From NCBI GenBank assembly GCA_910585705.1, contig CAJUER010000001.1, positions 405,306 to 469,305 of the forward strand: a stretch of 64,000 bases of DNA, given 5' to 3'. A program made the position numbers and the translations under genes. The notes below the pieces were generated by a model. It saw only the letters and a list, made by a program, of their open reading frames with translations, was not told the DNA's origin and ran no database searches. Of this stretch, positions 1 through 8,472 are shown piece after piece (position 1 is the stretch's first letter; every line of letters starts with the position of its first letter). Source of the stretch: an uncultured Christensenella sp. (GTDB taxonomy: Bacteria > Bacillota > Clostridia > Christensenellales > Borkfalkiaceae).

Positions 1-8
1 ACGAAACG

Positions 9-233
9 GTGAAAGCGATGAAAAAAGGTTTATGGGTTGAGTTTGACTTTAATAAAGTTTACGAGAGTAACGGTATGCCCTATGAAAAACTGCTTATCGA
101 AGTAAAAGAGGATAACTACGGTTTTAACCTTATTCGATATACGAAAGAACGTGGATATGACGGAAGATGTTTTTATTATGATCTGGTCAATAAAAATATG
201 TCGGAATTCTACAATTTAATCAGTAATTTATAA
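9..233 (+). CDS. Small hypothetical protein, possibly the 3' end of a longer gene
   Basis: A 74-codon frame starting at a GTG with no visible ribosome binding site. The frame stays open to the left edge of the window, so this may be the C-terminal part of a longer gene. The product is rich in aromatic and charged residues, with no membrane segment, signal peptide or motif that I recognise. A strong hairpin terminator lies about 70 bases after the stop, which supports a real transcript ending here. No function can be assigned. Confidence 0.45.
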   Translation: MKAMKKGLWVEFDFNKVYESNGMPYEKLLIEVKEDNYGFNLIRYTKERGYDGRCFYYDLVNKNMSEFYNLISNL

Positions 234-300
234 ATTTAGATAGTACTATGTCTGTCATAATTAATTTGCAGATCAAAGATTTGTTGTCTTTTAAAGAAAA

Positions 301-327
301 AAGCGGACTAAAAAGTCCGCTTTTTTT
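301..327. terminator. Bidirectional intrinsic terminator
   Basis: A 9-bp perfect stem (AAGCGGACT with AGTCCGCTT) around an AAAA loop, followed by a T-run on + and preceded by an A-run that acts as the T-run on -. It separates the + gene ending at 233 from the - gene ending at 341. Confidence 0.85.
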
Positions 328-340
328 ATGTGCTAATTTA

Positions 341-607
341 TTATTTTGTTTTATCTTCCGTCAAAGATTTTTTGTACTCACCTATTGCCTTTGATAATTG
401 GTCGGGGCAGGAGGTGTTGTTTCTGCATTTAATACCCGCAAGAAGTTTTTCAACTTCGTCAATCTTTTTGCCTTCTACAAGTCTGCCGACGCCTTGTAAG
501 TTGCCGCTACAGCCTCCGATGAATTTTACTCCGTGAATTTTGTTGTCCTTGTCAACTTCGAAAATTATCTGTCTCGAACAAGTTCCCGACGTAAAGTAAG
601 TGAACAT
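341..607 (-). CDS. TSCPD domain-containing protein (TIGR03905 family)
   Basis: An 88-residue protein carrying the motif TSCPDQL, the hallmark of the small TSCPD family (TIGR03905) common in Clostridia. Cysteines at residues 10, 33, 61 and 67 suggest metal or redox chemistry, but the family's function is not established. The start is supported by an AGGAG sequence a few bases upstream on the minus strand. It lies downstream of the DUF4364 gene on the same strand, only 12 bases away, so the two are probably co-transcribed. Confidence 0.8.
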   Translation of the reverse strand: MFTYFTSGTCSRQIIFEVDKDNKIHGVKFIGGCSGNLQGVGRLVEGKKIDEVEKLLAGIKCRNNTSCPDQLSKAIGEYKKSLTEDKTK

Positions 608-619
608 AAATTTTTTCTC

Positions 620-1144
620 CTAATCGCAAAGATTTTCATATAGCACCGAATACACGTCGGCAGCTTTTTCTTCCCATTTTTTGTAAATAGCTTTTGCTGT
701 CTTTTTATCGGGAACAACGAATTTAACTTCCAGAATCGTTTGTACGGGTGAAAGTATTTTCAATGCAACCGTGTAAGTTCCGTCCATGTTCTGAAAATAG
801 TCTGAACGGCATTCCTGACGATTCCTGTATCTGGCGCTGTTTTTCTTTACGAAAATAGAAATTTCTTCCCTTACGCTCTTGGGGATATTTATGTAAAAAT
901 TCGCAAGCGTTTCTCTGCCGTCGGGCGTTATGGTATAAAGCGTATCTTCGTCTTCGTTGACTATACAGATAAAATTGTCGTCAATAAGCTTATGGATAAC
1001 GTTTACGCAGTCCATATAACCCATCCAACTGTTTGAAGAAGAACACATATCAACGATAGTTCTTTCGGAAAGAGCGCTTTCCATTTTATCAAAAACGAAA
1101 AGAATTATTAATTTGTTGATTGAAGTTTCGCCTGTGTTCAACAT
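620..1144 (-). CDS. DUF4364 family protein
   Basis: About 174 residues if started at the ATG at 1142-1144 (MLNTGETSINKL). That start matches how DUF4364 proteins usually begin, with a short lead into an N-terminal winged-helix-like segment (NKLIILFVFDKMESALSERT). The frame continues upstream to 1213, but that extension is hydrophobic and falls within the promoter, so I excluded it. No clear Shine-Dalgarno sequence precedes the chosen ATG. The family is a conserved clostridial protein of unknown role, thought to resemble a DNA-binding regulator. It heads a two-gene minus-strand unit with the TSCPD gene. Confidence 0.72.
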   Translation of the reverse strand: MLNTGETSINKLIILFVFDKMESALSERTIVDMCSSSNSWMGYMDCVNVIHKLIDDNFICIVNEDEDTLYTITPDGRETLANFYINIPKSVREEISIFVKKNSARYRNRQECRSDYFQNMDGTYTVALKILSPVQTILEVKFVVPDKKTAKAIYKKWEEKAADVYSVLYENLCD

Positions 1145-1184
1145 AAATAAGTAAAAAGTATAAAAAAATGCAAAAGTCTTAATC

Positions 1185-1213
1185 ATTATACATAATATTT
1201 CGATTAAAATCAA
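1185..1213 (-). promoter_or_regulatory. Sigma-A promoter for the DUF4364-TSCPD unit
   Basis: On the minus strand TTGATT, 17-base spacer, TATAAT. It gives a leader of about 35 bases before the ATG at 1144, with no obvious ribosome binding site. Confidence 0.6.
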
Positions 1214-1233
1214 GATATTTACCCTTAAAATAA

Positions 1234-1262
1234 TTTAATTTTAAAATAATCTGTGATATAAT
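1234..1262 (+). promoter_or_regulatory. Sigma-A promoter, divergent
   Basis: A perfect TATAAT (1257-1262) with a weak TTTAAT 17 bases upstream. It drives the gene at 1291, which has an AAGGTG ribosome binding site. Confidence 0.5.
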
Positions 1263-1290
1263 AGTAAGGGAAAATATTAAAAGGTGAATC

Positions 1291-2028
1291 ATGAACAGCA
1301 CAAAGGAACAGGTTTTAACGTTTTTAGACAAGTGTGAAGAACTTAAAAAATGCAAATTCATAATGGCGACTACAAAGATTAAGGATATTTTGAAGTGCAT
1401 AGTCAACAGTCCCGATTTGTATATGTTGTTCGATACCGTGACGAAGGATTTTGATTATTTAAAGGAAAAATCGAAATGTCTGGTAACGCTTAACGACGGT
1501 TATGTAAACAAAAGCTATGTTATTTTGCCCCGCACGATCGGGCAGAGACTCGCGTTCATTTTTTGTCTTTTTGTTGAGTTTGACCGTGATACTCTTAACT
1601 TTAACGATTTTCTTCAAAACTATTTTGTTGAAGACGGAAGTTATTTCGAAAGTTATCGCGCATTCTGCAAAACAATAGTAGACTGTCTCGAAGATTTAAT
1701 ACGCCAGGTTTTCAACGAAGCTGTGGAAAATTCTTCGAAAGAAGGTAAATTTGCGCCCGACTCCGTTCGGTCAGATCTGATTGCGGAAATTTCTTATTCC
1801 ATAGCAAACGAAAAAAAGCATCTTATGCGCAGTTCTATTCCCCTTGTGGAAAAAGAGGGCGGTTACAGGATTTTATCCGAACTCATGAATGCGGTAAAAA
1901 TGGGTGATGAAGAGTTAATCGACGCGCTGATTTGCGGATATAACTATTATGTGATGTTCAATAAATGCGTGAGCGACGGGGTGGCTTCGCTGATAGAGTC
2001 AATTGCGGAATTCGAAGAAACATTATGA
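1291..2028 (+). CDS. Conserved hypothetical protein, 245 aa
   Basis: I do not recognise this protein. It is 245 residues, mostly helical by composition, with no signal peptide and no catalytic motif. The start ATG follows AAGGTG at suitable spacing and a TATAAT promoter. Its stop overlaps the start of the Nudix gene by 4 bases (ATGA), so the two are translationally coupled and share an operon. This hints at, but does not show, a link to nucleotide-sugar turnover. Confidence 0.7.
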   Translation: MNSTKEQVLTFLDKCEELKKCKFIMATTKIKDILKCIVNSPDLYMLFDTVTKDFDYLKEKSKCLVTLNDGYVNKSYVILPRTIGQRLAFIFCLFVEFDRDTLNFNDFLQNYFVEDGSYFESYRAFCKTIVDCLEDLIRQVFNEAVENSSKEGKFAPDSVRSDLIAEISYSIANEKKHLMRSSIPLVEKEGGYRILSELMNAVKMGDEELIDALICGYNYYVMFNKCVSDGVASLIESIAEFEETL

Positions 2029-2549
2029 ATTTTTTCGAAAAAAAATTGAGCGGTAAAACCGTTTACGACGGAAAAATACTAAAACTCGAAGTCGACGAAG
2101 TGGAACTGCCCGACGGGAATAAATCGACTCGTGAATGTGTACGGCATTGCGACGGCGCGGCGGTTTTGCTTGTTGAAGACGGTAAGATATTGCTTGTCAA
2201 GCAGTATCGTTATCTGTACGGTAAAGTTATTTATGAAATTCCCGCAGGCAAATTGGAGTCGGGCGAAGATCCGAAAGCGGGTGGGGCAAGGGAGCTTGAA
2301 GAAGAAACCGGTTACAGTGCTGAGCTTGTCCGTCTTATGGAGTTGTATCCGAGCGTCGGTTATACCGACGAGGTTATTCATATATTTATTGCCGATAATT
2401 TCGAATACGCCGGTCGGAATCCCGACAAAGACGAATTTGTGGAGAGTGAATTTATAAGTGTTTGCGATGTGCTTGCAATGATAGGGCGCGGAGAAATCTG
2501 CGATGCAAAGACCGTTGCGGCGGTCTATAAATATGTTTCGGGTATATAA
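2025..2549 (+). CDS. nudF: ADP-ribose pyrophosphatase (Nudix hydrolase)
   Basis: 174 residues from the ATG at 2025 that overlaps the upstream stop. The Nudix box is complete: G-x5-E-x7-REUxEExGU appears as GKLESGE, then seven residues, then RELEEETGY. The preceding strand (IPAGK) and the family-typical N-terminus (VYDGKILKLEVDEVELPDG) match NudF-type ADP-ribose pyrophosphatases, which hydrolyse ADP-ribose to AMP and ribose 5-phosphate in the cytosol. The sequence between the Nudix box and the C-terminus (YPSVGYTDE) is also typical. Substrate choice within the Nudix family is inferred. Confidence 0.88.
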   Translation: MNFFEKKLSGKTVYDGKILKLEVDEVELPDGNKSTRECVRHCDGAAVLLVEDGKILLVKQYRYLYGKVIYEIPAGKLESGEDPKAGGARELEEETGYSAELVRLMELYPSVGYTDEVIHIFIADNFEYAGRNPDKDEFVESEFISVCDVLAMIGRGEICDAKTVAAVYKYVSGI

Positions 2550-2555
2550 AACAAA

Positions 2556-2590
2556 AGAGGTTGCCGCAAAGCAACCTCTCTGTTTTTTTT
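2556..2590 (+). terminator. Intrinsic terminator after nudF
   Basis: 9-bp stem AGAGGTTGC/GCAACCTCT with loop CGCAAA and a T8 tract. It also faces the end of the convergent small gene at 2593. Confidence 0.85.
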
Positions 2591-2592
2591 GA

Positions 2593-2817
2593 TTAGTTAC
2601 AACCGCAGTTGCATCCGCATCCGCCGTGATTGCCGCATAACAGATTGGAGAGCGTGCCGTTTTTCCACATACTATATATTAAAGCGATAAGTACGGGAGT
2701 ACAGCTTCCGGAAAGTACGCCTTCTAAGCCGTTACCGCTGCAACTTGCGGCAAGAAGTAAAAGGATGAGAATCCAAAGGCAGCTATTATTGCCGCAGCAA
2801 CTTGAAAAAATGTTCAT
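2593..2817 (-). CDS. Small Cys-rich single-pass membrane protein
   Basis: 74 residues from an ATG preceded by AGGAGG. The N-terminus carries CC and a hydrophobic stretch (LWILILLLLAASC). A second moderately hydrophobic stretch follows, and the tail reads GGCGCNCGCN. Such short proteins with a Gly/Cys tail occur in spore-forming Clostridia, possibly as surface or spore-coat material, but this is inference. Upstream codons in the same frame lack a ribosome binding site and were excluded. Confidence 0.6.
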   Translation of the reverse strand: MNIFSSCCGNNSCLWILILLLLAASCSGNGLEGVLSGSCTPVLIALIYSMWKNGTLSNLLCGNHGGCGCNCGCN

Positions 2818-2935
2818 ATATTTCCTCCTGTGAAATAGCTGCAAGGCGGTATGTAAATTTGTTTTTGCCCTTGCAGTTTCCGTATATTAAATTGTATTAA
2901 AATTTCCGTAAAAATGTTACTGGTCGGATAATTGC

Positions 2936-2964
2936 TTGCAAAATTTGTATTAAAATGCTACAAT
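2936..2964 (+). promoter_or_regulatory. Sigma-A promoter for the panT-coaX operon
   Basis: TTGCAA, 17-base spacer, TACAAT. The transcript would have a leader of about 100 bases before the ATG at 3070; I saw no riboswitch in it. Confidence 0.55.
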
Positions 2965-3069
2965 GAAGTATGTAAAAAAGTACTTTCGGCGGATATATTT
3001 AATCCGACCGTGCATAAGTATAATATTTTATTTTGCGGATACCCGAAAGGGATTCGACGGAGGTTTTTT

Positions 3070-3738
3070 ATGAAAAACGACAAAGCTCATTTTGTCGCGT
3101 TTATCGGCGTAATGTTTGCGCTGATTTTTGTATTGTTTCTTTTGGAAGGAACCTTGCTGGCAGGCGTAGGCATGACGGCGTGTATACTTTCTTTGCCTGT
3201 GGCAATAGCTTTAAGCGTCTATGACGACTGGAAAAAAAGTTTTATAGGTGGAACGTTGCTTGGTGCAAGCAGCAGCTTGTTCTGTCTGATATTTGCTTCG
3301 GCTTTCATTTTTTACGCAAACCCTTTAATTTCCGTTTTGCCGAGATTTTTTATCGGCGTAACCGCATACTGGACTTATTTCGGCTTTTCAAAGCTATTGA
3401 AAAACGTTAAAAATAAGTATGTGCGCGAGTCGCTTCCTGCGGCGGTTGCGGGGGCGGTGGGCTCGATTACGAATACCGTTTTATATCTTTTTTCGGTTAA
3501 TATTTGGGCGGGTACGGTCGATAAAACATTATCTTCGATATTGAATGTTGCTGTTACAATTTATTTTCCCATAGAATTGGCGGCTTGTATTATACTCGTG
3601 CCTATTTATGTTGCTGTTCTCAAAAAAATAAGCGGCAAAATTTTAAGCAAAAAGTCAAAACCTGAATTAATTACGGCCGAACAAACTGACGTACAAACAG
3701 GCGTTACGGCGGAAGAAGAATCGGAGGGTAAGGAGTAG
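3070..3738 (+). CDS. ECF transporter S component, probable pantothenate transporter
   Basis: 222 residues with about six hydrophobic helices and a charged C-terminal tail, the architecture of energy-coupling factor substrate-binding subunits. The segment NPLISVLPRFFIGVTAYW is typical of the family. The start is set by GGAGG just upstream of the ATG at 3070; an in-frame extension upstream crosses the promoter. The next gene, two bases on, is coaX (pantothenate kinase), so uptake of pantothenate (a PanT-like role) is the most likely function. No T-component or ATPases are present here; they would be the shared ECF module elsewhere. Confidence 0.72.
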   Translation: MKNDKAHFVAFIGVMFALIFVLFLLEGTLLAGVGMTACILSLPVAIALSVYDDWKKSFIGGTLLGASSSLFCLIFASAFIFYANPLISVLPRFFIGVTAYWTYFGFSKLLKNVKNKYVRESLPAAVAGAVGSITNTVLYLFSVNIWAGTVDKTLSSILNVAVTIYFPIELAACIILVPIYVAVLKKISGKILSKKSKPELITAEQTDVQTGVTAEEESEGKE

Positions 3739-3740
3739 AT

Positions 3741-4517
3741 ATGGTTATCTGTATGGACGTCGGAAACACAAATATAAAATATGCGATGTTTGAGGGCGAT
3801 AAACTGGCGTTGAGTTTTCGTGTCGCTACCGAGCATAAAAAAACTTCCGACGAATACGGCGGTCAGCTTTTAAGTATTCTTCAAAACAATAAAATACAGG
3901 CAAAAGATATAGTAGGCGGTATAATTTCTTCTGTGGTGCCACAGCTCGATTATACGCTTGAAAGAATGTGCGCAACTTATCTCGATATCAAACCGCTGAT
4001 GCTTGCGCCCGGTTTGAAAACGGGAATGAATATGAAAGTGGATAACGCCAGAGAGGTGGGCGCGGACAGAATAGTCAATAATGTTTCGGCTTTAAGAAAG
4101 TACGGCGCGCCTCTGATTGTCGTTGATTTCGGGACGGCGACTACTTTCAACGTAATAGATAAAACAGGCGAATTTATAGGCGGAGTTATCGCACCGGGAA
4201 TTAAAGGCTCGCTTGACAGCCTTGTGAACGGAACTGCTAAACTTCCGAGAGTGGAAATCGAGCGGCCGTCTAAAGTAATCGGGAAAAATACCGTGACGAA
4301 TATGCAGTCCGGAATATTTTTCGGCTTTGCGGGGCTTGTCGAGTATATTATAAAGAAAATTAAGCGCGAAACGGGAAACAACGACATTAAAACGGTTGCG
4401 ACAGGCGGATTTTCCGAAGTTATTGCGAAAGAGGTTTCGTGTATAGACTACGTTGATAAGCTGCTTACACTGGAAGGACTTAAATATTTATACGATTTAA
4501 ACAGCACGGAGGCGTAA
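3741..4517 (+). CDS. coaX: Type III pantothenate kinase
   Basis: 258 residues. The N-terminal phosphate-binding motif MDVGNTNIKYAMFEG and the later VVDFGTATTFNVI segment are the defining ASKHA-fold motifs of CoaX. The GVIAPGIKGSLDSLVNGTAKLP region follows the family pattern. CoaX phosphorylates pantothenate in the first step of coenzyme A synthesis and, unlike CoaA, resists CoA feedback. It sits directly downstream of a probable pantothenate transporter, and coaE (the last CoA step) is at 23.4 kb. Confidence 0.93.
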   Translation: MVICMDVGNTNIKYAMFEGDKLALSFRVATEHKKTSDEYGGQLLSILQNNKIQAKDIVGGIISSVVPQLDYTLERMCATYLDIKPLMLAPGLKTGMNMKVDNAREVGADRIVNNVSALRKYGAPLIVVDFGTATTFNVIDKTGEFIGGVIAPGIKGSLDSLVNGTAKLPRVEIERPSKVIGKNTVTNMQSGIFFGFAGLVEYIIKKIKRETGNNDIKTVATGGFSEVIAKEVSCIDYVDKLLTLEGLKYLYDLNSTEA

Positions 4518-4522
4518 GACAA

Positions 4523-5803
4523 ATGAAAAAAGTCGGCGTTGCAATTCTCGGGTTAGGAGTTGTAGGTGGCGGAACCTATAAAATTCTTACCGAGCACAGA
4601 GAATTTTATAAAAAAATACACGGAATAGATATTTCGGTTGTAAGCGTTCTCGAACGTAAAAAAGAACGCGCTACCGCGCTTGGATTAGACGTAAGCAAAA
4701 TCGCTTCCGATATTTCTGAGATATGCAATAATCCCGAAGTAAAAATTGTTGTCGAAGTTATGGGAGGGGTTGAGCCTGCAAAAACATTTGTGCTTGCCGC
4801 ACTTAATTCTGGGAAGTCGGTAGTAACGTCGAATAAGGAACTCTTCTGCAAGTACAGTCATGAACTCGAAAAGGCGGCAAAAAGCAACGGTTGCGGACTT
4901 TTTTATGAGGCAAGTTGCGTTGGTGGCGTGCCGGTCATAAGGACGCTTATCGATAATTTACAGGGCAATAAAATTATGTCTATGATGGGCATAATCAACG
5001 GTACAACAAATTATATATTGACGAAAATGGCAAGCGAGGGCGTTTCGTATAAGGACGTGCTTAAAGAGGCGCAAAAGCTTGGTTATGCGGAAGCAGACCC
5101 CACTGCGGACGTGGAAGGTTTTGACGCGGCTTATAAGCTTTCGATACTTTCAAGTCTTGCCTTTCATACAAAAATACCACATACTAAGGTTTATAGGGAA
5201 GGCATAAAAGACGTTGATTTGCTCGATTTAAAGTACGGTAATCGTTTCGGATACACTTTAAAGTTGTTGGCAATAGGTAAAAATTCTGAAAACGGTATAG
5301 AAGTAAGGGTTCATCCTGCGTTTGTGCAAAACAGTCATCCTCTTGCAAGCGTAAACGACAGTTACAATGCGGTTTATATCACGGGTGACAGTGTTGAAGA
5401 CGTTATGCTTTACGGTAGGGGAGCGGGAGCGCTTCCTACGGGCAGCGCTATCGTGGGAGATATAATTTACTGTGCGACTCACGATAATTTTAATTACTCG
5501 ACGTTTGAAAATAATGAAGACGCTGATCCGTCAATCAAATTTATAACCAATTTTGAAAGCGCGTATTTTATGCGTTTCGATGCGGAGGACAAGCCGGGCG
5601 TTCTTTCAATCGTATCTTCTATACTCGGTAAACACGGTATAAGTGTGGCGCAGGTAAACCAGGAAAACGAGAAAAAAGGAGGCACGGTGCCGTTGATTTT
5701 AATAACCCATGAAACATATGAAGAAAACGTAAAGAAAGCTGTTGAGGAAATAAACGGGGGCAAGGTTGCAAAGGTTGTTTCCGTCGTCAGGGTGGTTACT
5801 TAA
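4523..5803 (+). CDS. hom: Homoserine dehydrogenase with ACT domain
   Basis: 426 residues. The N-terminal NAD(P)-binding motif is GLGVVGGGTY. The catalytic domain includes NGTTNYILTKM and the AEADPTADVEGFDAAYKL segment, which holds the family's conserved Lys/Asp residues. A C-terminal ACT domain (about residues 348-426, beginning YFMRFDAEDKPGVLS) implies allosteric control, normally by threonine. It reduces aspartate semialdehyde to homoserine for threonine and methionine. It lies 5 bases after coaX and is probably in the same transcript. Confidence 0.93.
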   Translation: MKKVGVAILGLGVVGGGTYKILTEHREFYKKIHGIDISVVSVLERKKERATALGLDVSKIASDISEICNNPEVKIVVEVMGGVEPAKTFVLAALNSGKSVVTSNKELFCKYSHELEKAAKSNGCGLFYEASCVGGVPVIRTLIDNLQGNKIMSMMGIINGTTNYILTKMASEGVSYKDVLKEAQKLGYAEADPTADVEGFDAAYKLSILSSLAFHTKIPHTKVYREGIKDVDLLDLKYGNRFGYTLKLLAIGKNSENGIEVRVHPAFVQNSHPLASVNDSYNAVYITGDSVEDVMLYGRGAGALPTGSAIVGDIIYCATHDNFNYSTFENNEDADPSIKFITNFESAYFMRFDAEDKPGVLSIVSSILGKHGISVAQVNQENEKKGGTVPLILITHETYEENVKKAVEEINGGKVAKVVSVVRVVT

Positions 5804-5818
5804 TTATTTTCAAATACT

Positions 5819-6682
5819 ATGAACTGTTTGATAGCGGTAAATGCGTATATTAAAAATAAATCACAGATAATGCAGGCGGAGCGAATTTCGCAGGAATTGC
5901 GGCTTTTAGGTGCAAGATGCGAAATTGCTAAAAATTTAAACCTTGTAGCAATAAAACAAGGTGAAACTGTCGCGCGCGATTTCGATTGTTGTGTGTTTCT
6001 CGATAAAGACAGGGCGGCGGCAAGACTGCTTGAAAAGCACGGCATACGGCTTTTTAACAGTGCTTCAGCCATTGAGGCGTGTGATGATAAAATGCTTACT
6101 CACATTGCTCTTGCAAATCTTAATATACCTATGCCGGATACGATATACGCGCCGCTTTGTTATTATGAAGACGCAAAGATTCCTTCCGAATTTTTGGAAC
6201 GAGTGGCAGGGCTCGGTTTTCCGCTGGTTGCAAAACAATGCTTCGGCTCGCTTGGTGGCGGGGTATTTTTGATAAAAACGTTCGATGAACTTGAAGATTA
6301 TGAAAACAGGAATAAACTTACGGCGCATTTTTATCAAAAGTTTATTGGGTGCGGCGGCACAGATATTCGCGTTATAGTTATAGGCGGTAAGTTTATTTAC
6401 GCAATGCGCAGGAAGAATGAAAGTGACTTCCGTTCAAACATAGAGCTCGGAGGAAAAGGCGAAAAAATTGAAGCGGACAAAAATCTTAAACACTTATGCG
6501 AACGCGTTGCTGCGGTTTTAAAGCTTGATTATTGTGGTATAGACGTTTTGATCGATGATAATGGAGCTTATTATATATGTGAAGTTAATTCAAATGCATT
6601 TTTTGCAGAAGCGGAAAGGGTTTGCGGAGTAAATATTGCAAAAAAATACGCCGAGTTTATTATTGCCGCTAAAAACACTTGA
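5819..6682 (+). CDS. RimK-like ATP-grasp ligase
   Basis: 287 residues of ATP-grasp type: the glycine-rich loop FGSLGGGVFLIK, the DIRVIVIGGKFIYAMRR strand pair and the metal site near CEVNSNAFF match the RimK / alpha-L-glutamate ligase branch. Members join an amino acid to a carboxylate using ATP; the substrate here is unknown. No clear Shine-Dalgarno sequence precedes the ATG. The gene is 16 bases after hom on the same strand. Confidence 0.78.
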   Translation: MNCLIAVNAYIKNKSQIMQAERISQELRLLGARCEIAKNLNLVAIKQGETVARDFDCCVFLDKDRAAARLLEKHGIRLFNSASAIEACDDKMLTHIALANLNIPMPDTIYAPLCYYEDAKIPSEFLERVAGLGFPLVAKQCFGSLGGGVFLIKTFDELEDYENRNKLTAHFYQKFIGCGGTDIRVIVIGGKFIYAMRRKNESDFRSNIELGGKGEKIEADKNLKHLCERVAAVLKLDYCGIDVLIDDNGAYYICEVNSNAFFAEAERVCGVNIAKKYAEFIIAAKNT

Positions 6683-6741
6683 TTTTTTTTCTTAAATTTT
6701 ATATTATATTACTTGCTTAAACCAACGCCGTTATAAATGTT

Positions 6742-6829
6742 GCAGAGATGGCGGAGTGGTCGAACGCGCACGACTCGAAATCGTGTTACGGGCAACTGTA
6801 CGGGGGTTCGAATCCCTCTCTCTGCGCCA
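6742..6829 (+). tRNA. tRNA-Ser (anticodon CGA)
   Basis: Acceptor stem GCAGAGA pairs with TCTCTGC, followed by G and an encoded CCA (6827-6829). The anticodon loop is CTCGAAA, giving CGA for UCG codons. The long variable arm (ACGGGCAACTGTACG) is typical of tRNA-Ser, and the T-loop is GGTTCGAATCC. Confidence 0.96.
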
Positions 6830-6834
6830 TATTC

Positions 6835-6867
6835 AAAGACTTGTTTCTTGTAAACGGGTCTTTTTTT
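6835..6867 (+). terminator. Terminator after tRNA-Ser
   Basis: 12-bp stem, AAAGACTTGTTT with AAACGGGTCTTT (two G-U pairs), loop CTTGT, then T-rich sequence. Confidence 0.75.
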
Positions 6868-6926
6868 GTGTCAAAATATTTATTTGCAAATTTTAGGCAA
6901 AATTTTTGATTTTATGTGCTTTTTTA

Positions 6927-6967
6927 TTGACATAATTAATCTTGTATGATAAAATAACAATCGTTAT
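6927..6967 (+). promoter_or_regulatory. Promoter and probable TetR operator
   Basis: TTGACA (6927-6932), 17-base spacer, TAAAAT (6950-6955). The palindrome ATAAC-AATC-GTTAT (6954-6967) overlaps the -10 element. This is a good candidate operator for autoregulation by the TetR-family protein encoded next. The promoter is clear; the operator role is inferred. Confidence 0.55.
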
Positions 6968-7001
6968 TAATAATACGCGTTATTTTTGCGGGGGGGGGCA
7001 G

Positions 7002-7562
7002 ATGCCGGCTAAAAAGCAGATAAGGAAAGAAGATATTCTTCAAGCGGCTTACGAAATAGTACGAGAAAACGGAATGGATTCACTCAATATGCGCGAAATT
7101 GCAAAACGTTGCAAATGTTCGACTCAACCTATTTACTTGTCTTTCAGCGGTATTGAAGAATTGAAAGAAGAAGTAGCAAAAAAAATTGCGGAAACGTTTG
7201 ATAAATTTATTGCCGAAGAAATTGCGTCAGGTATATATCCAGAATATAAATCGGTAGGTATGGGTTATATACGCTTTGCCAAAGAGGAAAAGCAGCTTTT
7301 CAAGTATTTGCTTATGCGAAGCCGAGCGGAAGATAGTGCGAGTGAAAAAGGTTTTTTTGATCAGTTGACGTATAAAATTATGAAAAATTATGGTCTGTAT
7401 AAGGATGACGCGCAAAAACTTCATATTGAAATGTGGGTTTTCGTACACGGCGTTGCGGCAATGTTTGCGACAGGCTATCTTAATTGGGATTGGGATACCG
7501 TAAGCGAAATGGTATCGGACGTGTTTAAAGGTTTAACAAGCAAAAATGTAAAGGAGAAATAA
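7002..7562 (+). CDS. TetR-family transcriptional regulator
   Basis: 186 residues from the ATG at 7002. The N-terminal helix-turn-helix (REDILQAAYEIVRENG, then MREIAKRCKCSTQPIY) is typical of TetR proteins; the C-terminal ligand domain is of the WHG type (FVHGVAAMFATG). The ribosome binding site is a run of nine G residues (6990-6998), very odd in this AT-rich genome. It sits immediately upstream of an ABC-2 transporter pair and very probably controls it. Confidence 0.85.
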   Translation: MPAKKQIRKEDILQAAYEIVRENGMDSLNMREIAKRCKCSTQPIYLSFSGIEELKEEVAKKIAETFDKFIAEEIASGIYPEYKSVGMGYIRFAKEEKQLFKYLLMRSRAEDSASEKGFFDQLTYKIMKNYGLYKDDAQKLHIEMWVFVHGVAAMFATGYLNWDWDTVSEMVSDVFKGLTSKNVKEK

Positions 7563-8471
7563 ATGGTAATAGAAATCGAAAACCTTGAAAAATCATTCAA
7601 GGAAGTGAAAGCGGTCGATAAAATTTCCTTCAAAGTTAAGGAGGGCGAACTATTTGCTTTTCTGGGTATAAACGGTGCGGGAAAATCGACGACGATAAAT
7701 ATAATAAGCGGAGTGTTATCTAAAGACAGCGGAAGCGTCAAGGTCTGCGGGTATGATATAGATGAAAATTCAAATCTTATTAAAAGCAAAATAGGTATAG
7801 TTTTCCAGAATTCCGTTCTCGATAAAAGATTGACGGTTTACGACAATTTGAAATCCCGTGCAAATTTATGCGGTATTTTCGGTAACGAATTTAAAGAACG
7901 GCTTGAAGAAATTTGCGATTTACTGGATTTGAAAGAAATTTTAAAGCGTCCGCTTATGAAGCTTTCGGGCGGTCAGAAGCGGCGCATAGATATTGCGCGT
8001 GCGCTTATGCATAAGCCTCAGCTTCTCATTCTTGACGAGCCTACTACGGGATTAGACCCCAAGACGAGGATAAGCGTTTGGAACGTGGTTGACAAGCTTC
8101 GTAAAGAGAACGGCTTGACGGTTTTTCTTACAACGCATTACATGGAGGAAGCCGCAGTTGCCGATTACGTCGTTATTCTTGATGCGGGGAAAAAGGTTGC
8201 GGAAGGTACGCCGCATGAGCTGAAAAATAAGTATGCAAGCGACTTTATTAAATTTTATAACCACCGTGATGAAGCCGACAGCTATTTTAGGGAACTCGGT
8301 TACAGCGTGAATTCGGCGCGCGATTATACCGAAGTAGAGCTTAAAAGTACTTCTGAAGTTGCAAAATTTTTCAAAGAAAAGTCAGAGATGTTTGACGACT
8401 TCGAAGTTTTGAAAGGCAATATGGACAACGTATTTTTAAAAGTTACGGGTAAGGACTTAAAGGACGTGTAA
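7563..8471 (+). CDS. ABC-2 type transporter, ATP-binding protein
   Basis: 302 residues. Walker A GINGAGKST, Q-loop VFQNS, signature LSGGQKRR, Walker B LLILDEPTTGLDP and the switch histidine LTTHYMEEAA are all intact. The C-terminal about 80 residues form the extra domain often seen in drug- or polyketide-type ABC-2 exporters. The ATG follows the TetR stop directly. It pairs with the permease two bases downstream. Confidence 0.92.
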   Translation: MVIEIENLEKSFKEVKAVDKISFKVKEGELFAFLGINGAGKSTTINIISGVLSKDSGSVKVCGYDIDENSNLIKSKIGIVFQNSVLDKRLTVYDNLKSRANLCGIFGNEFKERLEEICDLLDLKEILKRPLMKLSGGQKRRIDIARALMHKPQLLILDEPTTGLDPKTRISVWNVVDKLRKENGLTVFLTTHYMEEAAVADYVVILDAGKKVAEGTPHELKNKYASDFIKFYNHRDEADSYFRELGYSVNSARDYTEVELKSTSEVAKFFKEKSEMFDDFEVLKGNMDNVFLKVTGKDLKDV

Positions 8472-8472
8472 A

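Noticed and set aside
341..536. Plus-strand frame over the TSCPD gene
   Set aside because: It is the antisense shadow of a gene with a clear family motif and ribosome binding site.
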